Shown here piece by piece: positions 57,003 through 64,000 of a DNA stretch of 64,000 nucleotides; positions within the stretch are counted from its first letter, which is position 1, and the number at the start of each line of letters is the position of its first letter. Both the position numbers and the translations under genes were made by a program. The notes beneath the pieces were generated by a model that made no database searches, had not been told where the DNA came from, and saw only the letters and a program-made list of their open reading frames with translations. This DNA comes from Euryodendron excelsum (Eukaryota > Streptophyta > Magnoliopsida > Ericales > Pentaphylacaceae), in NCBI GenBank assembly GCA_033060915.1, contig CM065397.1, positions 17,111,501 to 17,175,500 on the forward strand. The letters are read 5' to 3'.

Positions 57003-59391
57003 TGTTGACTCAAGGTTGATTCTCATGTTGATTTTGATGATAATAAAACCATGTGGTTGTTATCTAATGATTTCACTTGAGTGTGTAGATTAGACTATAA
57101 TCATTTGATAACAAGAAAATAATTGAGTTGATCGGTTGAGTATCAAACAAGAAGATTACTTAGGTAATCTTATTCTTGAAGAGATTGAATATGCTCAAGG
57201 AGTTCAACAAGTATTCAAAAGAAGGATGCAAGTGACTGAAGATCTTATGATGATTCAAGAAGTTATTCAAAGAAGCAAAGCACTCAAGCAAGATTATTTG
57301 AAGAGTATTCAAGTTGACATGGAATCAATTCTTGAAGACTAAAGTACAAATTGAAGTGCAAATACAACAAAGGATTTCAAGTAGAATTGAAGACCGAAGA
57401 GCTGGCACCGTACAAATATGGTTTACACTTCACTATGAAGACCCTCGATCCTCATGGTCATATCAAGTCCACTATATCATCATGCATGCTATGAACTTCT
57501 AAATTGGTTGATTTTTCTACTCTAAATCTAGAAAATGCATTGAGGCATAAAGCATAAAAGAAAGGGGGAACAACAAGTTGAAGCTTATCAAGTAACAGTG
57601 GAGAACTTGTCACATTGAAGATATTGAAGAACTTGTGGTGAGAAGCTTGTCATGAAACAATGAAGACAATGAGTATGATGAGTTGACACATTCAGCAATC
57701 TCATGGTTACAACTTCATTTAGATGACTCTTACAAGATATGGAAGCTCACCCTGAAGATTTGAAGATGTCTTGCAAGAATGGAAGAAGAAGAGACTCACT
57801 TAAAGATACGGAAGCTTTCCTAGAAGTTTTGAAGATGTCTTGAAAGTTTTGATAAGAAATCACAAGAGTTGGAAGCTTCATTGAAGATTATGTTGAAGTC
57901 TTGAATTGATGGAAGAAGTTATATTGATTGAAGAATCCTAGAAGAAATCAATTTGATGAAGATTAAGTAAAGAGATTGAAGATGTTCAATAAGCATGAAA
58001 GATCAATTGAAGAAAAGAGATCTCAAGTCTTGGAAGCTCTCTTGAAGATTTTGAAGAAGACTTAGATCAATGGAAGAAGTGATGTTGATTGAAGAACTCT
58101 AAATATAATCAAAAGTGCATTGATTTTATCTTGAAGAGTTGAAGATGTTCTTGAAGTCAACATGCCTTAAAGAAGTCTTTTCAAGCCTTAGAAACCTTAT
58201 TTGGATGATCTTTAAAGAGCTTGAAGATATTGAAGAAGATTGAAGAAGTATTGCAAAAGTTAAGGATTTTCCTAAAAAGAGTCGACCCCTTAAGCAAAAG
58301 AGTCGACTCATTCAAACAGAGGCTAAAAATTCTGGTGGAACATCAAAAGAGTCGACCCCTAGCATAAAAGAGTCGACTCATTCCAACAGAGAGTTGATTG
58401 TGCAGTTTTAGACCAAAAGAGTCGACCCCTGGACCAAAAGAGTCGACTCATTTGGGCAGAACCTTCAAAAATCTGCTGCAACACAAAAAGAGTCGACCCC
58501 TGCAGCAAAAGAGTCGACTCATTTAAGGTAACGGCTAGTTTTTTGAACGTTATACTCCGCCGTTTTCATATCAAATGGTCTCCCATCCATCTCCAACGGC
58601 TATAATCAACTCAAGGCTATATATACAAGATCCCCAACACATATATGATGATGAAGAACAAGAAGAACATGAGAAGAACTCAAGATTAAGTGCTACAAAG
58701 TGATATTTCATCTTCCACATCTTATACTCTGTTTTTATTCATTTGGGGGGTTCTTGAGTGAGCTGAAAATTTGTTTATCTACTCTTTGAGAGAGAGTTAT
58801 TCATTGTACAACCTTCATCTATTATTGGGTGGATTTGTAAACTTGTAAGTTTGAGTGTTCTTGAGAAAAACACTTGTGAGTTTGAGTGTAGCTTGAGAAA
58901 AACACTTGTAAGTTTGAGAGAAGTTTGGACAAAATCTCTTGTAAAGTTTGAGTGAAGCTTGGACAAAATCACTCGTAAGTTTGAGAGAAGCTTGGACAAA
59001 ATCTCTTGGGTTTTGAGAGCTTGGGGAAGAGCTCTTGTAAGAGTGAGCTAGGCACTTGGAGAAAAACTAGCAGCTGTGTAAGGAAAGTTTACATAGTGGA
59101 ATACCTTCGAGAGGATCGAGGAAGAGAGAACGTAGGCAAAGTTTGGCCGAACTTCTATAAATCTGGTGTTCTTCGTCTCTTTGCACATATTACTTTCTTG
59201 CATTACATCTTAGTATTTGCTTGCTAGTTTGACTGCTCACTGCTTGTATTGCATTCTATTGTCTGTTTGTTTGAGTTATACTTTGATTAGTCACTATTAT
59301 ATTACTCAATCAATTTTTAGTTGCATTGTTTGGTATAAATTCTATAAAACCCAATTCACCCCCCCTCTTGGGTTGCCTACTTGGACCAACA
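57003..59391 (+). mobile_element. Solo LTR F (2,389 bp), possibly a SIRE-like copia LTR
   Basis: It begins TGTTGACTCAAGG and ends TACTTGGACCAACA; CTCCT flanks it at 56998-57002 and 59392-59396. TATATATAC at 58618-58626 is the likely TATA box, giving plus orientation. The 3' part has the CCCAATTCACC then CTCTTGGGTTG motif seen near the end of SIRE/Maximus-type LTRs, which is recalled and not tested. No ORF is supported. The 57,130-58,250 part is a loose GAAGATTTTGAAGA-type repeat. Confidence 0.88.
58268..58527. repeat. 70-bp repeats with paired GTCGAC motifs in U3 of LTR F
   Basis: Four units start near 58275, 58345, 58415 and 58486. Each contains AAAAGAGTCGACCCCT, a short spacer, and AAAAGAGTCGACTCATT. 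GTCGAC is a perfect palindrome. The array ends about 90 bp before the TATA box, a position expected for enhancer repeats of an LTR promoter. Confidence 0.88.
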
Positions 59392-59589
59392 CTCCTTCCA
59401 TTTCTTTTAAGTCTTGGTTATGTCTTTTGTATTTTGTACATTATCACTTTATTTAAAACTTATTTTTGTAAACTATTTTTTCACTTAAAACACGTGACAA
59501 TTAAATCGCAATGAAATAACCTTGGCTGTCATTACTTTTCTAAAATTAATACATCGAAAAATGATAATATATTGGGATAATTATATTTT

Positions 59590-60070
59590 ATTCTTTGTAC
59601 TCTGAGTTAAAATTAAATAATTTATTTATAATTTAAAAGTAAACACATGATTCATTGTGGTTTTGACTTATCTATAAAATAGATAAAAATCATTAGATAA
59701 ATTAATAAAAACTATTAAATTCAATAAAAATTTTGTCATAAGAGTAGTTTTGTCCTGTTATCTATTCAAATTAAAATATCAAAATGACAATTTGGTACTA
59801 AAATAAAAGGTTGTCTTTCAAGAAGTTTTTTTTGTTATTTTATTTAATCATCTTTTTTATGTTCTAATTTAAAAATATAAAATAAATTAAATACCCTTAT
59901 CATAGAATTTTTATTAAATTTAACGATTTTTATCTATTTTGTAAATAAGTCTAAATTACATGAAAATTATGTTTTTATTTTTAAATGAAAAGAACATAAT
60001 TTTTATTAAATTTAATAACTTTTAACTATTTTATAAATAAATCTAAACTAAGAGAGAGTATGTATTTATT
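59590..60070. mobile_element. Candidate AT-rich inverted-repeat element
   Basis: 59640-59755 (GACTTATCTATAAAATAGATAAAAATCATTAG ordering) is the approximate reverse complement of 59895-59990 (TTTTTATCTATTTTGTAAATAAGTC), with extension on both sides. It looks like a MITE. Boundaries and TSD are unclear. Confidence 0.45.
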
Positions 60071-60120
60071 TTTAAATTCAATTGATTTTGGCTCAACTAC
60101 ACGTAATTATCCTAATATGT

Positions 60121-60131
60121 TTTATATAAAA
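60121..60131 (+). promoter_or_regulatory. TATA box of the KOC1-like gene
   Basis: TTTATATAAAA lies about 30 bp upstream of the start of a pyrimidine-rich leader exon. Confidence 0.5.
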
Positions 60132-60154
60132 ATATATATCAGCGTATATATATT

Positions 60155-60392
60155 TAGTGGGTCCATCTCCACAGACACTGGCGTATGGTTCTCTGGTATC
60201 TTTCTTTTGCAGTTTTTCCTCGCTTCTCTCTCTCTCCTCTTTTCTTCGTACTCTCTCATGAATCTACTTTCTTGTACTGAAAGGTTCACCTGAACTTAAA
60301 GCGATCGAACGTTTGTCTCTAACCTCTTTCAATTCGTCGAAACCGCTCAGTTGCTCTCAATTTTCTCACAATTCCCTGTTCTCCTTCTACCA
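60155..60392 (+). other. Probable 5' untranslated exon of the KOC1-like gene
   Basis: A CT-rich stretch typical of plant leaders ends at a strong donor GTAAGT (60393-60398). The matching acceptor TTATCTCAG ends at 61773, eight bases before the likely ATG at 61782. The 1.4-kb leader intron holds AT-rich sequence and, at 61,340-61,690, unassigned sequence that may be an insertion. There is no transcript evidence. Confidence 0.55.
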
Positions 60393-61781
60393 GTAAGTGT
60401 CATCTCGACATTTTTTCTAGTTTTGTTCTCGGTTTTCTTTCTCCCTTGGATTTTCATGGATTTTTGGCTTACCTAGTTTGGCTGCTAAGAAAATTGAGGA
60501 AATGAAGAACAAAGCTAAACAGAAATCCTGGGTCATTATTTTTTGTGCTTGTGTAGATGCTTGTTCGCTATGATATGGATTGAATTACGATTAGCTTTTT
60601 TTTTTTTTTTCTAGAATAATTAGAATTTCAACTGCAAGTATTGTTTTTTCTTGCAGTATATGGTTTTGATATAACTGGACTCTTGAATACGAACTAGTGT
60701 TTGCATGTCATGGGTAGTATGAAGATTTACAATTTTACATGAATATAACCCTTTCCTCTGTATCTCAAATTAACTGCCTGTCTTTCCCATTCTCTACATT
60801 GACCCCTGTTTTTTCAATTCAAATTGAATGGTTTGAAAATTTAAAAAATTCCTAATGTATCTAAATGTTATAGAGAGATCTTGCATGTCTTTACATAAAA
60901 TCATAGATATTATAGGAAACAAAAATATTGACATGGCTTCAATTTGAGTATATTAGTATAGATTACTACCAAGTCTAATTACTGACAGAGGAGAAGAAAG
61001 TAAAAAAGGGAAAGATATTTCATTGTGAGCTTTTAGCTTGATTCGCTTGCTTAATTTTGATTGAACTTGTAGTTATAGCACATTATCATACTATCTTGAA
61101 TATATAGGATATTTGTGTTTGTTTGCATGTGTTCTTGTGTAAAAGGAGCCTGAAATTTTTTCCACATTGCGTATTGGGTAGCAGTGAATGTGGTCGCGAA
61201 TTGAGTAGCAGTAAATGTGGTCGCAAATTGTTGTGTTATACTAGAAGAAATCAGCAATCACGAGCTCTTTTCTATTTACCCTTTTTTTTGGGGGGGGCCG
61301 TGGGGGGTGTTGTGTTATTTATTTTTTATTTTTGGCAGTAAGTTTTTTCTATTAGTAGAAATTTGATGTTACAAATAAACTTAGGACACAGCCTCGAAGG
61401 CACGTAAACTCTCAAAGAGAACTACAAAATGCTGATCCTCATCTAGCCTAAAAAGACCCATTTACAACCCAAGTGGCTAGACACGGATCAAACATAGTCT
61501 AAAACCTAGTCTAACTATCTGAGATTCTCTCTCAGCCCGATAGAATAGGTTAATAGCAAAAATCTCTTGCACCCCGAGAGGCTAGGTAAACATGTTTGGT
61601 GGTTTTCTGAAACGTGAGGTCCTCCTCGGCATGCTAGCAAGATTTCTTACCTTTTCTCTAACTCCCTCTAGATTTTGAGTATTCTCACCAAGCTTCCTTT
61701 AACTGTCTTCCCTCGAAGATGATATATGTTTTCTGGGTTTGGAATGTTTGCTCAATGGGTAGTGTTATCTCAGAAGGGAGA

Positions 61782-62901
61782 ATGGCTGGACAAGTTGTTG
61801 CCAATCGATCAAGGGCTTCCTTTGAGTTTGAGCTTGTTGAAGGTGATTCTGTTGATCTAAGGACTGTTGTAGCATCACCAAACCAGATTAGTCCATGGAT
61901 TGGCCCTGCAACAATAAAATGAGACACAGAATCGGGAGGGGTCCTTTTGGGGATGTATGGTCAGCAACTCATCATCATTCAACTAAAGATTTTGAAGAGT
62001 ACCATGAAGTGGCTGTCAAGATGTTACATCCTATTAAGGAAGTTAACATTAAGGGTGCATTAGATAAGTTCGACGATTTGTTTTCTAAATGTCAAGGCTT
62101 AAAAGGAGTTTGTTGGCTGCATGGTATTTCAGTTATTAATAGAAATGTAACTCTTTTGTCTGTATTTGTTTACAATTTTGATATATTTCCACCCTTCTTG
62201 CTAAAAGTTATTTATGTCCTTCCAGATATGCATTATCATGAAATTCTTTGAGGGATCAGTTGGTGACAAAATGGGTCGCCTTAAAGGGGGCAAGCTCTCT
62301 TTACATAATATTTTGAGGTGATATGTCTCATATGGACATGAGCATATGTTTATATGGTTTTCCTTCTTAGTGCCTAAAATGGCATAGTGTTGAGAACATA
62401 ATCCTCAGTTTATGGTGATCTTTACAGGTATGGAATGGATTTGGCTCAGGGAATTATGGAACTGCATTCAAAAGAGATCTTAGTTCTGAACCTCAAACCT
62501 TTTAATTTCCTTCTGAATGAAAATGATGGGGCAGTTCTTGGAGACTTTGAAATTCCGTATTTATTGCTTGGAATTCCATTGCCAAGTTCAGATATGGCCC
62601 AAAGACTTGGTACTCCCAACTACATGGCTCCAGAACAATGGCAACCGGAGGTAAGAGGTCCAATATCCTTTGAGACTGATTCGTGGGGGTTTGGTTGCAG
62701 CATTGTGGAGATGTTCACTGGAATTCAGCCTTGGAGTGCGAAGTCCATTGGTGAAATATATAACTTAGTTGTGGAAAAGCAAGAGAAACCACAAATACCT
62801 AGTGGCCTTCCTCCTGCAGTTGAGAATGTCATAATGAGGTGTTTTGAGTATGACCTCTGAAGTTGTCCTTCAATGGCGGACATCCTTCATGCATTTAAAA
62901 G
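61782..62901 (+). pseudogene. KOC1-like protein kinase gene, 5' exons, frameshifted with nonsense codon
   Basis: Exons: 61774-62146, 62226-62317, 62428-62901, each with GT-AG borders joining in frame. The protein starts MAGQVVANRSRASFEFEL, then the kinase domain: glycine loop GRGPFGDVW, EVAVKML, FSKCQGLKGVCWL, LNLKPFNFLL in place of HRD-LKxxN, GDFEIPYLL in place of DFG, and GTPNYMAPEQWQPEVRGP. This matches the plant kinase KOC1, which acts at the chloroplast outer envelope in protein import. Lesions: one base is missing at about 61,919, and CGA has become TGA at 62858-62860, with the nearby CGT now TGT. The C-terminal half after the kinase domain is not seen before the window ends. A pseudogene or assembly errors are possible. 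Confidence 0.8.
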
Positions 62902-64000
62902 GTATCTCTTTTTTCCCTTCTTTTTACATGTATGTAATTATAAAGCTTCTAATGGGAAATATTTATTTTACATATTACATGTATCTTTTAGTAATTACAG
63001 GCATTTGCCTTGTTCTTAATGTGGTTAAGATTTAAGAATTCTCACTGATTAGGTCGTGGTACTGGATTAACAAACTGAAATATAAACAACTGTTGTAGAT
63101 CCCAATTTTATTCAATAGTCCACAACGAATTTTTCCACAGATAAATAGTTGTACATATTTAGATGACTTAATGATTTGTGAACTAGACTATTCAAGGAAG
63201 ATGAGCCTTCTATGAATTTGAGTGCAAATTGTTGGGCTGAGAATTTTCTGTTCCATGAATAGAGAAGTGGTAAACTTTTTCTTATGCCAAATACAGGTAA
63301 GAACCCTGATAGAGGGGCCAAGTTTTGGAGCCAAATTACTCTGGTCTTTAATCACTAGTAAAAGTTTGATTACAGGGATTGAATAGGATTCGAAGGGTGC
63401 ATCAGTTGGAGAGTAATTTTCAATTCTGGATCTATGGATGGATACAAAGAATACCAAGGGGAAAGTCTGTCAAAAAACAAGTAAATACTGCACAGATAAA
63501 AAAAACTTTCTGGTGAAATTTGAAGTTTATTCTACACCGAATTCATATTCTTTCCACTAGAAGGAAAAATTTGCCACCTTATCTGTTGGCATACAAAAGG
63601 TTGATCTACTCTGAATTTTTTTCATTACATGCTGATACTTGGTGATTGCTTTATTTTTCAGATCATGAGAAAACTTGTTTAAGGGTTTTTGTCATGCAAA
63701 CCAAGTTAGCATAAATTGCTACATGTCCTTTTGCGTAAAAGCTGATATTTACATTTGTTTTGTAGGACATGCATCTATTCTACAAAAACAATTGAATAAA
63801 AGGCACCAGTTGATCTGTGTTTGCTAGACTGGTAGTTTAACAATAGGAATACTTGTAGATTCTGGAGTCATGGACTTTATAGGTGTGAGATATGATTTGA
63901 GAGTTGAGCGTTGAATGTTTAGTTGGCACCTTGTGGTGTTGTATACTTGTAGTATGCTTTGGGCCCTATTCATTTCCTTCACCTTGAATGTGGGTAATAT
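62902..64000 (+). other. Downstream of KOC1-like exon, no further exon recognised
   Basis: A donor GTATCT follows the last recognised exon. The remaining 1.1 kb looks like intron or decayed sequence. I cannot find the post-kinase repeats or the membrane segment expected for KOC1; they may lie beyond the edge. Confidence 0.4.

Noticed and set aside
57136..57502. Short plus-strand ORFs with Glu/Gln/Ile-rich sequence
   Set aside because: They lie inside solo LTR F in a loose GAAGATTTTGAAGA repeat and show no protein signature.

Overview
The window is flowering-plant nuclear DNA, probably from a eudicot with a repeat-rich genome. The evidence is a nuclear-encoded chloroplast ATP synthase gene with a plant transit peptide, a spliced plant-specific kinase gene that resembles chloroplast outer-membrane kinase KOC1, plant-type Ty1/copia, Ty3/gypsy (Tat-like) and L1-like LINE proteins, and many LTRs with 5-bp target-site duplications (TSDs). 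I see no prokaryotic features, tRNA, rRNA or CRISPR array. The species cannot be fixed from the sequence.

Bases 1-25,290 are nested transposons. A broken + strand copia element enters from the left edge. It is split by a 5.2-kb solo LTR (3733-8950, TSD TTGAG) and ends in its 3' LTR from 9357. Next is an old minus-strand LINE (about 11,040-23,885). It is interrupted by a 2.1-kb solo LTR (11688-13797, TSD ATTTC) and by an internally deleted minus-strand copia (14762-22756). The 3' LTR of that copia is itself split by a 4.7-kb solo LTR (15053-19783, TSD AGTTT).

Bases 25,291-37,450 hold a third giant solo LTR (25291-30578, TSD AATAT), followed by a second, plus-strand LINE with ORF1, endonuclease, reverse transcriptase, zf-RVT and RNase H remnants. 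A 526-bp Mutator-like MITE with a 10-bp TSD sits inside its ORF2.

Bases 38,479-39,141 are the only intact host gene, atpG (chloroplast ATP synthase subunit b'). Its 3' flank is duplicated in tandem, and one copy holds a 10-kb Tat-type gypsy element (39661-49689) with two LTRs, gag-pol, an extra RNase H domain and a spliced antisense ORF. Bases 50,131-59,600 are AT-rich intergenic DNA with a fold-back element, a MITE and a 2.4-kb solo LTR (57003-59391, TSD CTCCT). From about 60,120 to the right edge is the 5' part of the KOC1-like kinase gene. It has good splice sites but carries a frameshift and a CpG-type nonsense change. From memory, the Arabidopsis homologues of atpG and KOC1 are neighbouring loci, so this interval looks like a conserved gene pair pushed apart by transposons.

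The most unusual signal is in the three giant LTRs. At matching places upstream of a TATA box they carry arrays of short palindromes. Arm sequences differ completely between families, and even between units of one array, yet pairing, centre and spacing are kept.
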